Source: Rhodobacteraceae bacterium WFHF2C18
GTDB taxonomy: Bacteria > Pseudomonadota > Alphaproteobacteria > Rhodobacterales > Rhodobacteraceae
Direction of reading: 5' to 3'
NCBI GenBank assembly: GCA_002166865.1
Contig: NHTQ01000003.1
Span: 357,093-421,092, forward strand
Length of the DNA: 64,000 bases
Notes under the pieces: model-generated
What the model was told of the DNA's origin: nothing
Databases searched by the model: none
What the model saw: only the letters and a program-made list of their open reading frames with translations
Made by a program: the position numbers and the translations under genes
Shown: positions 26,703-36,225 of the stretch, piece by piece
How the letters are laid out: each line of letters opens with the position of its first letter
Position numbering within the stretch: the first letter of the stretch is position 1

Positions 26703-27779
26703 CTAGCTCCGGTCGGTGATCAGCTTCCCGACCAGTTGCGCCGTGTAATCCACGATCGGCACAATTCGTCCGTAGTTCAGGCGGGTCGGTCCGATCACGC
26801 CGACCGCACCGATGATCTTTCGATCCGCGTTCATATATGGAGAGACCACCAGAGAGGAACCCGTCAGCGAAAAAAGTTTGTTCTCGGAGCCGATGAAAAT
26901 GCGCACACCTTCGCCCTCGTCGGCGAGTTCCAGGAATTCGGCGATGTCGCGCTTGCGCTCAAGGTCGTCGAACAGCAGGCGGATCCGGTCGAGATCCTCT
27001 TCGCCCGCCTCGGTGTCGAGGAGGTTCGCGCGCCCGCGCACGATCAGGCGCTCGTAGCTGTCGCCGTCGCCGTCCCAGACGGCAAGGCCGCTTTCCACCA
27101 GGCCGCGGGACAGGTCGTCGATTTCCTGCCGGCGGGCGGCGATCTGTTTGCGGATGACGCCCTGCAGTTCGCTGAGGGTCTTGCCCTCGGCCAGGGCGTT
27201 GAGGAAATTCGCCGCCTCGCGCATGGAACTGGGGGTCTGCCCCGGCGGGGGCGTGAATATCCGGTTCTCGACATGGCCGTCCGCGAAGACCAGGACGACG
27301 AGCGACCGGTCATGGCCCAGGCCCACGAACTCGATATGCTTGATGGGCGCCTCGTGCTTGGGCGCAAGGACGAGGGAGGCGCCATGGGTCACGCCGGACA
27401 GGGCCGCGCCGATCCGGTCGAGCGCGCCCTGCACGTCCTGCGAATTGCTGCCGAGGGTGGCATCGATCATCTCGCGGTCGGCGTTCTGCAGGTCGCCGAC
27501 TTCGAGCAGGCCATCCACGAAAAGCCGCAATCCTTCCTGGGTGGGCACGCGGCCGGCACTGATGTGCGGGCTGTCCAGCAGGCCGAGGTATTCGAGATCC
27601 TGCATCACGTTGCGGATGGTCGCGGCGCTGACCCGTTCGGTCATGTCACGGGTCAGACTGCGCGAGCCCACGGGATCGCCAGTGGCAAGATAGCTTTCGA
27701 CCACCCGGCGAAATACTTCGCGCGAGCGTTCGTTCATCTCTTCGAGGATCTTGCTGGCGTCGGTCATCGGTTGGGTCAT
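26703..27779 (-). CDS. hrcA: Heat-inducible transcription repressor HrcA
   Basis: Repressor that binds CIRCE elements upstream of groESL and related heat-shock operons. The 358-residue product has the N-terminal winged helix (MNERSREVFRRVVESYLATGDPVGSRSLT, then VSAATIRNVMQDLEYLGLL) and the C-terminal dimerisation domain ending VGVIGPTRLNYGRIVPIVDYTAQLVGKL. A second in-frame ATG at 27767 exists. No CIRCE inverted repeat was seen in the 105-nt divergent spacer to rph, so it is probably not autoregulated through that element. Confidence 0.95.
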   Translation of the reverse strand: MTQPMTDASKILEEMNERSREVFRRVVESYLATGDPVGSRSLTRDMTERVSAATIRNVMQDLEYLGLLDSPHISAGRVPTQEGLRLFVDGLLEVGDLQNADREMIDATLGSNSQDVQGALDRIGAALSGVTHGASLVLAPKHEAPIKHIEFVGLGHDRSLVVLVFADGHVENRIFTPPPGQTPSSMREAANFLNALAEGKTLSELQGVIRKQIAARRQEIDDLSRGLVESGLAVWDGDGDSYERLIVRGRANLLDTEAGEEDLDRIRLLFDDLERKRDIAEFLELADEGEGVRIFIGSENKLFSLTGSSLVVSPYMNADRKIIGAVGVIGPTRLNYGRIVPIVDYTAQLVGKLITDRS

Positions 27780-27884
27780 TCGGTCTGATGCGTCATTAAA
27801 GACGCGGCGCGCGATACGTCAATCGGGGTTGCGGTTCACCGGCGGGGGGCTGTATCCCGGCCCCGACGAACAAGGGGTTTTGCC

Positions 27885-28601
27885 ATGCGGCCTTCGGGAA
27901 GAGATTTAAGCGAAATGCGCCCGGTTTCAATCGAGACCGGGGTCACAAAGCACGCCGAGGGGTCCTGCATGATCCGCATCGGCGACACCCATGTGCTGTG
28001 CACCGCCAGCCTGGAAGAGCGGGTGCCGCCCTTCCTGAAAGGGGCCGGACTGGGCTGGGTGACGGCCGAATACGGCATGCTGCCGCGCTCCACCTCCAGC
28101 CGGATGCGGCGCGAATCGACGGCCGGCAAACAGGGCGGCCGCACCGTTGAAATCCAGCGCCTGATCGGGCGGTCGCTGCGCGCCGGCGTGGACCGGGTGG
28201 CCCTGGGCGAACGGCAGATCACCGTTGATTGCGACGTGATCCAGGCCGACGGCGGCACGCGCTGCGCCGCGATCACCGGCGGCTGGGTGGCCCTGCGGCT
28301 GGCGGTGAACAGGCTGATGAAGGCCGGCGAGGTCCTGAGCGACCCGCTGGCGCAGCCCGTCGCCGCGGTATCCTGCGGGATCTATGCCGGCCAGCCGGTG
28401 CTGGACCTGGATTATCCCGAGGACAGCGAGGCGGGCGTCGACGGGAATTTCATCATGACCGGGGACAAGCGCCTGATCGAGGTACAGATGAGCGCCGAAG
28501 GCGCGACCTATACGCGGGACCAGATGACGCAACTGATGGACCTGGCCGAGAAGGGCGTGGATGACCTGGTGGCGGCGCAAAAGGCGGCGACGCATGCGTA
28601 G
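27885..28601 (+). CDS. rph: Ribonuclease PH
   Basis: Phosphorolytic 3'-5' exoribonuclease that trims tRNA 3' ends. The 238-residue protein starts [19 protein letters not shown] and shows the family segments [35 protein letters not shown] and [20 protein letters not shown], with [15 protein letters not shown] as the phosphate/catalytic region. It overlaps rdgB by 8 nt, forming the rph-rdgB-hemW unit common in alphaproteobacteria. Confidence 0.97.
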   Translation: MRPSGRDLSEMRPVSIETGVTKHAEGSCMIRIGDTHVLCTASLEERVPPFLKGAGLGWVTAEYGMLPRSTSSRMRRESTAGKQGGRTVEIQRLIGRSLRAGVDRVALGERQITVDCDVIQADGGTRCAAITGGWVALRLAVNRLMKAGEVLSDPLAQPVAAVSCGIYAGQPVLDLDYPEDSEAGVDGNFIMTGDKRLIEVQMSAEGATYTRDQMTQLMDLAEKGVDDLVAAQKAATHA

Positions 28602-29202
28602 ATTCGAGGCCGATACCCTTCTGGTGGCGACCCACAACCGCGGCAAGCTGGAAGAGATCGCGACCCTGCTGGAGCCCTATGGCGTCACGGTGGTGGGCGC
28701 CGCCGACAAGGGCCTGTCCGAGCCGGAGGAAACCGAAACCACCTTCGAGGGCAACGCGCGGATCAAGGCCCATGCCGCGGCGCGGGCCACCGGCCTTCCG
28801 GCGCTGGCGGACGATTCGGGCATCGAGATCGACGCGCTCGACGGCGCGCCGGGTGTGTTCACCGCGAACTGGGCCGAGACCGAGACGGGGCGCGATTTCG
28901 TGATGGCCATGGGCAAGGCGCACGACAGCCTGGTTGAAAGCGGTGCGGAGCGCCCCTGGACGGCGCGGTTCCGTTGCACGCTGGTTCTGGCCTGGCCGGA
29001 CGGGCACGACGAGGTCTTTCCCGGAAAGGTGGAAGGCCAGATCGTCTGGCCCATGCGGGGGAACCAGGGGCACGGGTACGACCCGATATTCATGCCGGAC
29101 GGCTATCTGGAAACCTTCGGCGAAATGGACCGGTGGGAAAAGAACCGCATCAGCCACCGCGCGGATGCCTTCGCCAAGCTGGTGTCGGGGTGTTTTGACT
29201 GA
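28594..29202 (+). CDS. rdgB: XTP/dITP diphosphatase (RdgB/HAM1)
   Basis: House-cleaning pyrophosphatase that removes non-canonical purine nucleotides. The 202-residue protein contains [14 protein letters not shown] at the N terminus, the [14 protein letters not shown] substrate loop, [24 protein letters not shown] with the catalytic Asp, and the [12 protein letters not shown] and [12 protein letters not shown] segments. The ATG at 28594 overlaps the end of rph by 8 nt. It is followed by hemW, which overlaps its end. Confidence 0.96.
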   Translation: MRRFEADTLLVATHNRGKLEEIATLLEPYGVTVVGAADKGLSEPEETETTFEGNARIKAHAAARATGLPALADDSGIEIDALDGAPGVFTANWAETETGRDFVMAMGKAHDSLVESGAERPWTARFRCTLVLAWPDGHDEVFPGKVEGQIVWPMRGNQGHGYDPIFMPDGYLETFGEMDRWEKNRISHRADAFAKLVSGCFD

Positions 29203-30352
29203 GGATTGGCAGGCCGGGGGCTTCGGCCTTTATCTGCATTGGCCATACTGCGCGGCCAAGTGCCCCTACTGCGATTTCAACAGCCACGTGGCACGCGACA
29301 TCGATCACGCGCGTTGGCGCGATGCCTACCTGACCGAGATCGACCGCTGGGCCGACCGGGTGCCGGGCCGCGTCCTGACCTCGGTTTTCTTTGGCGGGGG
29401 CACGCCAAGCCTGATGCTGCCGGAGACCGTTGGCGCCATACTGGAGCGTATAGAACGCGCCTGGCCGGTCGCCAATGATCTGGAAGTGACGTTGGAAGCC
29501 AATCCCGGCTCGGTCGAGGCGGGGCGGTTCCGCGAGTTCGCGCAGGCCGGTGTTTCACGTGTGTCACTGGGTATCCAGGCGATGAACGATACCGATCTGC
29601 GGCGGCTGGGCCGGATCCACAGCGCCGCCGAGGCGCGGCAAGCCTTCGAAATCGCGCGCGCCCATTTCGACCGGGTTAGTTTCGATCTGATCTACGCCCG
29701 GCAAGATCAGAGCCTGGCCGAGTGGCAAGGCGAACTTCGCGCGGCACTGGAGATGGCGGCGGACCACCTTTCCCTTTATCAGTTGACGATCGAGCCCGGC
29801 ACCGCCTTCGGGGACCGGCACGCGCGCGGTGGTTTGCGCGGTTTGCCGCAGGATACGCTTGCCGCCGACATGTTTGAGGCGACGCAGGACCTGTGCGCGG
29901 CGGCCGGGCTGCCGGCCTACGAGGTGTCCAATCATGCCCGGCCGGGGGCCGAGTCCCGGCATAACCTGATCTACTGGCGCTACGGCGACTATGTTGGGAT
30001 CGGGCCGGGGGCGCACGGCCGGGTGACGCTTGCGGGCCAGCGGCACGCGACCGAAAGCTGGTCCTCGCCAGAGCGGTGGTTGAACGCGGTTGATGAAGGA
30101 GAAGCGGAGAAGCTTCTTGATCCGATTCCGGCAGGCGACCAGGCGGCGGAATACCTGATGATGGGATTACGCATCACGGACGGGATTGACGCGGCCCGCT
30201 ATCGCGCGCTCGCGGGTCGGGACCTTCCCAAGGATACGCTGGATCATTTGCAGGAAATCGGCATGATCGCGACGGATGGCGCCCGGGTGCGCGTAACGCC
30301 CCGGGGCAGGATGGTTCTGAATGCGGTGGTCACGGGGATGCTGGCAGGGTAG
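29195..30352 (+). CDS. hemW: Radical SAM heme chaperone HemW
   Basis: Radical SAM protein of the HemW (formerly oxygen-independent coproporphyrinogen oxidase-like) family, thought to deliver heme to apoproteins. The 385-residue product has the iron-sulfur motif Cys19-x3-Cys23-x2-Cys26 ([14 protein letters not shown]), then [27 protein letters not shown] and a HemW C-terminal domain. The only plausible start in frame is TTG at 29195, giving (M)[12 protein letters not shown] and an 8-nt overlap with rdgB. A degenerate parS-like site lies inside it at 29551-29566. Confidence 0.92.
   Translation: MTEDWQAGGFGLYLHWPYCAAKCPYCDFNSHVARDIDHARWRDAYLTEIDRWADRVPGRVLTSVFFGGGTPSLMLPETVGAILERIERAWPVANDLEVTLEANPGSVEAGRFREFAQAGVSRVSLGIQAMNDTDLRRLGRIHSAAEARQAFEIARAHFDRVSFDLIYARQDQSLAEWQGELRAALEMAADHLSLYQLTIEPGTAFGDRHARGGLRGLPQDTLAADMFEATQDLCAAAGLPAYEVSNHARPGAESRHNLIYWRYGDYVGIGPGAHGRVTLAGQRHATESWSSPERWLNAVDEGEAEKLLDPIPAGDQAAEYLMMGLRITDGIDAARYRALAGRDLPKDTLDHLQEIGMIATDGARVRVTPRGRMVLNAVVTGMLAG
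29551..29566. other. Degenerate parS-like site inside hemW
   Basis: TGTTTCACGTGTGTCA matches the 16-bp parS palindrome at 13 of 16 positions; the left half-site is perfect and the right half has three changes. It is in coding sequence 3.4 kb from a perfect parS. It may be chance or a decayed/low-affinity site. Confidence 0.3.
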
Positions 30353-30355
30353 GAA

Positions 30356-30709
30356 ATGCGCGTTGTCTGGGTCTTCCTGGGGTTGGTCAGCGTCGGTCTG
30401 GGCGTGCTGGGCGTGGCCCTTCCGCTGGTTCCGACCGTTCCGTTCATGCTCTTGGCCGCGTTCTGCTTCGCGCGGTCCTCCGAAAGGTTGCACAACTGGC
30501 TGCTGTCGCACCCGCGCTTTGGTCCGGCCATCGACGATTGGAACACGCGTGGCGCCATCAACCCCCGGGTCAAGCGGCTGTCCACCTTGTCCGTTGCGGC
30601 CGTCTTCGGCCTTTCGTTGGTGATGGGGCTGCGCCCGACGATCCTGGTGATTCAGGCGGTGGTTCTGGGATGCGTCCTGCTTTTCGTGTGGTCGCGGCCG
30701 AACTACTAG
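30356..30709 (+). CDS. YbaN-family (DUF454) inner membrane protein
   Basis: A 117-residue membrane protein of the DUF454 family. It shows the family motif GLGVLGVALPLVPTVPFMLLAAFCFARSSERLHNWLLSHPRFG, with two N-terminal hydrophobic stretches (about 3-35) and two more near 75-112. The function of the family is unknown. It starts 3 nt after hemW and so may be cotranscribed with rph-rdgB-hemW. Its TAG interlocks with parB's TAG in CTAG (30706-30709). Confidence 0.88.
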   Translation: MRVVWVFLGLVSVGLGVLGVALPLVPTVPFMLLAAFCFARSSERLHNWLLSHPRFGPAIDDWNTRGAINPRVKRLSTLSVAAVFGLSLVMGLRPTILVIQAVVLGCVLLFVWSRPNY

Positions 30710-31605
30710 CCGCTAAGCATCCGGCAAAGCGTATCCAGTTCATCCAATGACCCGTACTGGATGGTAACCTGCCCCGATTCCTGCCCCGGCTTGTGGTTGA
30801 TGGACACCTTCAAACCGAGGTTGGCAGACAGGTCTCCTTCGAGCGCCTTGGTATCGGCGTCCTTTTCCGCCGTGGCGCCGGCGCCTGCCGCCTTGGCGGC
30901 TCCCGTCGGTCCGGGCGCCGGCGTCTTGCTCAGCTTTTCCGTTTCGCGAACCGACAGCCCTTTCTTGATGACCTCCCGGGCCAGCGCGGCCGGATCGTCC
31001 GCGGTGATCAGCGCGCGTGCATGGCCGGAGGACAGCTTGCCCTCCCGCAGGTAGCCCTGCACCTCATCCGGCAGTACGAGGAGGCGCACCGCGTTGGCGA
31101 TATGGCTGCGGCTCTTGCCCAGGACCTCGGCCAGCTTTTCCTGGGTGTGGCCGAATTTCTCCATCAGCTGCTGGAAACCCGCGGCCTCTTCCACCGGATT
31201 GAGATCGGCGCGTTGAATGTTTTCGATGATCGCAATTTCCAGCACTTCCGTGTCGTCGAACGCGCGCACCAGCACCGGGATTTCGTGCAGCTTGGCCATC
31301 TGCGCCGCGCGCCAACGGCGTTCGCCGGCCACGATCTCGAACTCGTCGTCGGTGCCGGGCTTTGGCCGCACGATGAGCGGCTGGATGATCCCCTTTTCGC
31401 GGATCGACGCGGCGAGATCTTCCAGGGCCTCGCCATCGAAACTGCGGCGGGGCTGTTCGGGGTTCGGAGTGATCTTTTCGATCGGGATAAAGCGGTCGGC
31501 GGGTTTGGCCTCTTCCTCGGTGCTGGCGGTATCCTCGTTCACGTCCGCCATCAGGGCGGACAGGCCGCGGCCAAGGCCGCGTTGCTTGGTCTTCTTGTCG
31601 GCCAT
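30706..31605 (-). CDS. parB: Chromosome partitioning protein ParB
   Basis: CTP-dependent sliding clamp that loads at parS and organises the origin region. The 299-residue protein begins with a lysine-rich tail and GLGRGLSALM, has the ParB/Srx nucleotide-binding domain with PRRSFDGEALEDLAASI and the GERRWRAAQ box, and a helix-turn-helix in TQEKLAEVLGKSRSHIANAVRLL. A linker rich in Ala and Lys leads to the C-terminal dimerisation end. ATG 31603-31605 follows AGGAG. It is the last gene of the rho-to-parB operon, 20 nt after parA. Confidence 0.96.
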   Translation of the reverse strand: MADKKTKQRGLGRGLSALMADVNEDTASTEEEAKPADRFIPIEKITPNPEQPRRSFDGEALEDLAASIREKGIIQPLIVRPKPGTDDEFEIVAGERRWRAAQMAKLHEIPVLVRAFDDTEVLEIAIIENIQRADLNPVEEAAGFQQLMEKFGHTQEKLAEVLGKSRSHIANAVRLLVLPDEVQGYLREGKLSSGHARALITADDPAALAREVIKKGLSVRETEKLSKTPAPGPTGAAKAAGAGATAEKDADTKALEGDLSANLGLKVSINHKPGQESGQVTIQYGSLDELDTLCRMLSG

Positions 31606-31625
31606 TTCTTGGCTCCTCGTTGTCG

Positions 31626-32435
31626 TCACGCGGCAGCGCGGACTTGATTCTGCATGAGTTCACGGGCCAATTGCCTGTAGGCCTGTGCCCCTTTGGACGT
31701 GGTATCGTAACGCAGCACCGAGACCGCGTAGGAGGGCGCCTCGCTCACCCGCACATTGCGGGGGATTCGGGTGCGGAACACCAGATCGCCAAGGTTGTCG
31801 CGGGCGTCCTGTTCGACCTGGGCCGAGAGGTTGTTGCGCGAATCGAACATCGTCAGAACGATGCCCTCGATCCGGAGGCCGGGGTTGGCGCTTTGCCGAA
31901 CTTCGCGGATCGTCAGCATCAATTGGGACAAGCCCTCGAGCGCGAAGAATTCGCTTTGCAGCGGCACGAGCACCGAATGGGCGGCGACCATCGCGTTGAC
32001 CGTCAGAAGGTTCAGCGAGGGCGGGCAATCGATCAGGATGAAATCGAGGTCATAGCTGTCGATTGCCCGCTGGCGAAGGGCATCGTGAAGCAGGTAGCTG
32101 CGTTTTTCATTCGAGATGAGTTCAAGATCCGCGGAACTCAGGTCAACCGTGGCCGGGATGATCATGAGGTTGTCGCTGTCCAGCGGCCGCACGACCTCGG
32201 CAAGGTCGATTTCCTCGAGCAGGAGTTCGTAGGTAGTATGTTCCCGCTCATCCGGTTCCACGCCCAGCCCGGTGGATGCATTTCCCTGCGGATCCAGATC
32301 AACGATCATCACGCGGTTGCCGGCCTCAGCCAGGGCCGCGCCCAGATTGATCGTCGTCGTGGTCTTGCCCACACCGCCTTTCTGGTTGGCGACGGCGATG
32401 ATCTTGGGGCCTTGGGGACGGGTGGGATCAGGCAC
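31626..32435 (-). CDS. parA: Chromosome partitioning ATPase ParA
   Basis: Walker-type ATPase that drives origin segregation with ParB. The 269-residue protein carries the deviant Walker A KGGVGKTTT (19-27), Walker A-prime VDLDPQGNASTGLG, and Walker B IDCPPSLNLLTVNAM. The GTG at 32433-32435 (first residues VPDPTRPQG) is the best start and overlaps the end of rsmG by 8 nt; the frame is open much further upstream but lies inside rsmG. Confidence 0.96.
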   Translation of the reverse strand: MPDPTRPQGPKIIAVANQKGGVGKTTTTINLGAALAEAGNRVMIVDLDPQGNASTGLGVEPDEREHTTYELLLEEIDLAEVVRPLDSDNLMIIPATVDLSSADLELISNEKRSYLLHDALRQRAIDSYDLDFILIDCPPSLNLLTVNAMVAAHSVLVPLQSEFFALEGLSQLMLTIREVRQSANPGLRIEGIVLTMFDSRNNLSAQVEQDARDNLGDLVFRTRIPRNVRVSEAPSYAVSVLRYDTTSKGAQAYRQLARELMQNQVRAAA

Positions 32436-33039
32436 GGGCGACTCCTGTGATGCTGAGAATGACCGAAGCGGTGTCCGTCTCACTTTTAGCAATGCGGGGG
32501 CTGAAGTTCCACGTCGTTTGCGCGGCTTCCACCTCTTCCCGCCAGGACGCGCCTTTCGGAAACAGGGCGGTGCCACCGGGCGCGAGGTGCCGCTCCGTCA
32601 TCGCGAGCAATGTATCCAGGTCAGCCAGCGCCCGCGCCGACAGGACATCGGCCGCCAAGGGCGGGACCTCCTCGATACGGCCGGAGACCACGGTGGCAGG
32701 CGCCTGGGTTTCCCGGATGACCGTCCGAAGAAACGCGCATTTGCGCTGATCGCTTTCAACCAGTGTCACGCGGGCAGGGGAGCCGGACGGCATCCCCAGA
32801 ATCGCGATGACCAGCCCCGGGAAACCGCCGCCCGACCCCAGATCGGCCCAGTGGGCAACCGGGTGCGGTGCAAGATCGTGAAGCTGCACCGAATCCTGGA
32901 AATGGCGCCGCCACAAGTCGGGCACCGTCGATTTGCCGACCAGGTTTATCCGCGGGTTCCACTTGCGCAGCAAATCGGCATATACCTGCAGCCGCCCTTT
33001 TGTTTCACGTGAAACATCGTAGGCCACGCCGTCGTTCAT
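32428..33039 (-). CDS. rsmG: 16S rRNA (guanine527-N7)-methyltransferase RsmG
   Basis: Methylates G527 of 16S rRNA. The 203-residue product has the SAM loop [15 protein letters not shown], the N-terminal [19 protein letters not shown] and [14 protein letters not shown]. Its stop and start overlap parA and mnmG respectively; the ATG at 33037-33039 overlaps mnmG's TGA as ATGA. A perfect parS (33001-33016) lies in codons 8-14 and is translated as VSRET. Confidence 0.95.
   Translation of the reverse strand: MNDGVAYDVSRETKGRLQVYADLLRKWNPRINLVGKSTVPDLWRRHFQDSVQLHDLAPHPVAHWADLGSGGGFPGLVIAILGMPSGSPARVTLVESDQRKCAFLRTVIRETQAPATVVSGRIEEVPPLAADVLSARALADLDTLLAMTERHLAPGGTALFPKGASWREEVEAAQTTWNFSPRIAKSETDTASVILSITGVARA
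33001..33016. promoter_or_regulatory. parS: parS centromere site, perfect palindrome
   Basis: TGTTTCACGTGAAACA, the 16-bp ParB-binding consensus conserved across bacteria, with no mismatch. It lies inside the 5' end of rsmG, in the same operon as parA and parB, about 5 kb from the putative oriC. Each half-site is TGTTTCAC. Confidence 0.93.
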
Positions 33040-34913
33040 GCGGATTTCGCGCGCTTGTTCTGCCGCAAACGCGCCAGCAGGAGCGTCAGCGCCGCCGGGG
33101 TCATCCCGTCTATCCGGCCGGCCTGCGCCAGATTCGCCGGCCGCGCCTGTTCCAACTTCGCCTTCAGTTCGTTCGACACCCCGTCGAGTTCGGCGAAATC
33201 GAAGTCCTCGGGAATCTCCTGCGCCTCGTCGCGCTTCATCGCCGCGACATCGCGATTCTGTCGCGCGATATAATTGGCATAGAGCGCGTCTTTTTCAAGT
33301 TGCGCGCGCGTCATGATATCTACCCCGGCAAGGTCTCCGTCGAGTTGAACGAGAAACTCGAAGTCGACATCGGGAAATGCGAGAAGCTGAAATCCCGTTC
33401 GCCGCGTGCCATCCTGATTCACCTTCAGCCCGGCATCGTTCAGCTGTTTCGGCGTATAGCTTTGCGCCTGTACCCGGTCACGCGCATCCGACAGCCGCGT
33501 CATTTTCTCGGAAAACACCTGCTTACGCGTCTCCCCCACACAGCCGACGGCCAGCCCCAGCGGTGTCAGCCGCTGGTCGGCATTGTCCGCCCGCAGCGAC
33601 AGCCGAAATTCGGCCCGGGAGGTGAACATCCGATACGGTTCGCTGACGCCGCGGGTGGTGAGGTCATCGATCATGACACCGATATAGCTATCCGCGCGGC
33701 TGAAGGTGACGGGATCACGCCCCGCAACCGATAGCGCCGCATTGATACCTGCCACCAGCCCTTGCGCCGCGGCCTCTTCATACCCCGTGGTCCCGTTGAT
33801 CTGACCGGCGAGGTACAGCCCCGGCACAGATTTCACCGCCAAGGTCGCATCCAGAGCGCGGGGATCGACGTAGTCGTACTCAATGGCATAGCCGGGCTGG
33901 ACAATCCTGGCCCGTTCCAGCCCCCGGATGGAGCGCACGTAATCCTCTTGCACCTCTTCGGGCAACGAAGTGGAGATCCCGTTGGGATAGATAACGTCGT
34001 CCGACAGGCTTTCCGGTTCAAGGAATATCTGGTGGGAGTCCTTGTCGCCGAAGCGCACGATCTTGTCCTCGATCGAGGGACAATAGCGCGGGCCGACACC
34101 GTCGATCTGCCCGCCGTACATCGCCGAACGATCAAGATTCGCGCGGATTATCTCGTGCGTCCGTTCGTTGGTGTGCGTGATCCCGCAGGACACCTGCGGC
34201 ACCGCCGGTGCCGCCGAGAGGAACGAGAACATCACCGGCTGATCGTCGCCGGGCTGGCCTTCGAGGTGATCCCAAGCGATCGTCGTGCCGTCCAGGCGGG
34301 GTGGTGTGCCTGTCTTTAGCCGGCCAAGCGGCAGACCGAAGGAATCGATGCGTTCGGCCAGTTTGACCGACGGCTTGTCGCCCATACGCCCGCCGGGCCG
34401 CGCGGTATCGCCGATATGGATCACGCCCCGCAGGAAGGTGCCCGTTGTCAGGACGACGGCCCCTGCGCCGATCTGACTGCCATCCGCGAGCGCGATACCG
34501 ACGACCCGATCGCCTGCCATCACGAAATCAGCCGCTTCCCCCTCGATGATTGTCAGGTTCGGCTGTGCCTCCATCTCCGCCAGCATCGATTCGCGGTAGA
34601 TCTTTCGATCCGCCTGCGCGCGCGGGCCTTGAACGGCGGGGCCCTTCCGGCGGTTCAGCAAACGGAACTGGATTCCCGCGCGGTCGGCCACGCGCCCCAT
34701 GACACCGTCCAGCGCGTCGATTTCACGGACCAGATGCCCCTTGCCCAGGCCCCCGATGGCCGGATTACAGGACATCACCCCGATGCCGCCCCGCGTCAGG
34801 GTTATCAATGCGGTCGTCGCACCCATGCGGGCCGCGGCGTGCGCTGCATCGGCACCAGCGTGCCCGCCGCCGATCACCAGAACATCGAAGTCGCGATGTT
34901 TCACGTGAAACAC
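33036..34913 (-). CDS. mnmG: tRNA uridine-5-carboxymethylaminomethyl modification enzyme MnmG (GidA)
   Basis: FAD-dependent partner of MnmE that modifies the wobble uridine of certain tRNAs. The 625-residue protein has the dinucleotide motif [19 protein letters not shown] (13-31), [35 protein letters not shown], and the C-terminal helical domain ending [15 protein letters not shown]. It starts with GTG (34911-34913) and its first codons (V/M-F-H-V-K-H) are written by a parS palindrome. mnmE is 3 nt upstream, rsmG overlaps downstream. Confidence 0.97.
   Translation of the reverse strand: MFHVKHRDFDVLVIGGGHAGADAAHAAARMGATTALITLTRGGIGVMSCNPAIGGLGKGHLVREIDALDGVMGRVADRAGIQFRLLNRRKGPAVQGPRAQADRKIYRESMLAEMEAQPNLTIIEGEAADFVMAGDRVVGIALADGSQIGAGAVVLTTGTFLRGVIHIGDTARPGGRMGDKPSVKLAERIDSFGLPLGRLKTGTPPRLDGTTIAWDHLEGQPGDDQPVMFSFLSAAPAVPQVSCGITHTNERTHEIIRANLDRSAMYGGQIDGVGPRYCPSIEDKIVRFGDKDSHQIFLEPESLSDDVIYPNGISTSLPEEVQEDYVRSIRGLERARIVQPGYAIEYDYVDPRALDATLAVKSVPGLYLAGQINGTTGYEEAAAQGLVAGINAALSVAGRDPVTFSRADSYIGVMIDDLTTRGVSEPYRMFTSRAEFRLSLRADNADQRLTPLGLAVGCVGETRKQVFSEKMTRLSDARDRVQAQSYTPKQLNDAGLKVNQDGTRRTGFQLLAFPDVDFEFLVQLDGDLAGVDIMTRAQLEKDALYANYIARQNRDVAAMKRDEAQEIPEDFDFAELDGVSNELKAKLEQARPANLAQAGRIDGMTPAALTLLLARLRQNKRAKSA
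34897..34912. promoter_or_regulatory. parS: parS centromere site, perfect palindrome, at mnmG start
   Basis: A second exact TGTTTCACGTGAAACA. It begins one base into the GTG start codon of mnmG and ends in codon 6, so it encodes most of MFHVKH and also spans the zone where ribosomes initiate. It is about 3.2 kb from the putative oriC and 1.9 kb from the other perfect site. Confidence 0.93.
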
Positions 34914-34916
34914 TCC

Positions 34917-36203
34917 TTACTTCCCGAGGCAGAAGCTCGTGAATATCTCGTCCAGAACATTTTCGATATCGACGCGTCCTACCAGAGAATCAAGGGCGCG
35001 GATAGCAGTTCGCAATTCCTCCGCGGCGATCTCTGCCGTGGCTTCGCCACCCGGCAGCATCGCCTCCGCCGCTTGCAATGCTTCCAGCCCCCGGACCATC
35101 GCCTGCTTGTGCCGCAACCGCGTGGCCAGTCCCGCCCCCGACGCGCGCTCTTGCAACGTGGCGCCGACGCGTTCGATCAAGCGCGATACGCCCAACCCGG
35201 TCTTCCCCGAAATCGCGTTTTCCACCGCTTCGTGCAGGTCCCCCTTGGCCCGCAGAACGATGTCCTCATGGTCGGGCACCGGATCACGGGGTGCTTCGCC
35301 TTCGGTCAGGAAAACGCGCAGGTCGGCCTGCTTCGCCCGGGCCCGCGCCCGGTCGATCCCGATGGATTCCACGGCGTCCTCCGCCTCCCGCAGCCCCGCC
35401 GTATCCAGCAAGGTCACCGGCAGCCCCGCGAGGTCCATCCGCACTTCGATCACATCCCGCGTCGTCCCTGCATATTCCGAGGTGATCGCCGCATCGCGCC
35501 CGGCCAGCGCGTTCAAAAGCGTGGATTTCCCAACATTCGGGGCGCCCACGATCGCCACCTCGAAGCCCGACCGGATCCGCTCCGCCGTCTGAACCCCGGC
35601 GATCTCCCGGTCCAGCCCGGCCTTCACCCGAGAGATCAGCTCGGCCACCTCGGGGGTGACATCGGTCGGCACCTCCTCATCGGCGAAATCGATCGTGGCT
35701 TCCAGCAGCGCGGCAGCACGGATCAAATCCTGCCGCCATCCCTCGGCCCGGGTGCCGAGATCCCCCGAGAGTACGCGCAGCGCTTGCCGCCGCTGCGCCT
35801 CGGTTTCGGCTACGATCAGGTCCGCCAGCCCCTCGACCTGCGCGAGGTCCAGCCGCCCGTTTTCCAGCGCACGACGCGTGAATTCTCCAGGCTGTGCCGG
35901 CCGGAGCCCTTCACACCGCCCGAGCGCATCCAGGACGGCGGCAACGACGGCGGTGCTGCCATGCGTTTGAAATTCGACCGATGCCTCACCGGTGAAACTG
36001 TTCTTCTCGGCAAAGGTCAGGACAAGCGCTTCGTCCAGGCGCACCCCGTCCCGATCCGTCAGAACCCGCAGCGACGCCTGCCGATGTGGCGGGATGTCGC
36101 CGGCCAAGGCCAGGCACGCGTCAAAGGCCCGCGCGCCGGAGACGCGAATGACCGCGACGCCCGCCTTTCCCTGCGCCGTCGAGAGTGCATAGATCGTGTC
36201 CAT
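34917..36203 (-). CDS. mnmE: tRNA modification GTPase MnmE (TrmE)
   Basis: GTPase working with MnmG in wobble-uridine modification. The 428-residue protein opens with [23 protein letters not shown], then the tetrahydrofolate-binding domain ([26 protein letters not shown]), a G domain with [17 protein letters not shown] and DTAGLRE, and ends with the catalytic CxGK as FCLGK. ATG 36201-36203. It is 22 nt downstream of rho and 3 nt upstream of mnmG. Confidence 0.97.
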   Translation of the reverse strand: MDTIYALSTAQGKAGVAVIRVSGARAFDACLALAGDIPPHRQASLRVLTDRDGVRLDEALVLTFAEKNSFTGEASVEFQTHGSTAVVAAVLDALGRCEGLRPAQPGEFTRRALENGRLDLAQVEGLADLIVAETEAQRRQALRVLSGDLGTRAEGWRQDLIRAAALLEATIDFADEEVPTDVTPEVAELISRVKAGLDREIAGVQTAERIRSGFEVAIVGAPNVGKSTLLNALAGRDAAITSEYAGTTRDVIEVRMDLAGLPVTLLDTAGLREAEDAVESIGIDRARARAKQADLRVFLTEGEAPRDPVPDHEDIVLRAKGDLHEAVENAISGKTGLGVSRLIERVGATLQERASGAGLATRLRHKQAMVRGLEALQAAEAMLPGGEATAEIAAEELRTAIRALDSLVGRVDIENVLDEIFTSFCLGK

Positions 36204-36225
36204 GGGGGTGTCCCCGCCACGTGCC

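Noticed and set aside
27780..27884. CIRCE operator upstream of hrcA
   Set aside because: No TTAGCACTC/GAGTGCTAA inverted repeat is present.
32436..32576. N-terminal extension of ParA
   Set aside because: The frame is open but lies within rsmG; the GTG at 32435 gives the normal ParA N terminus.
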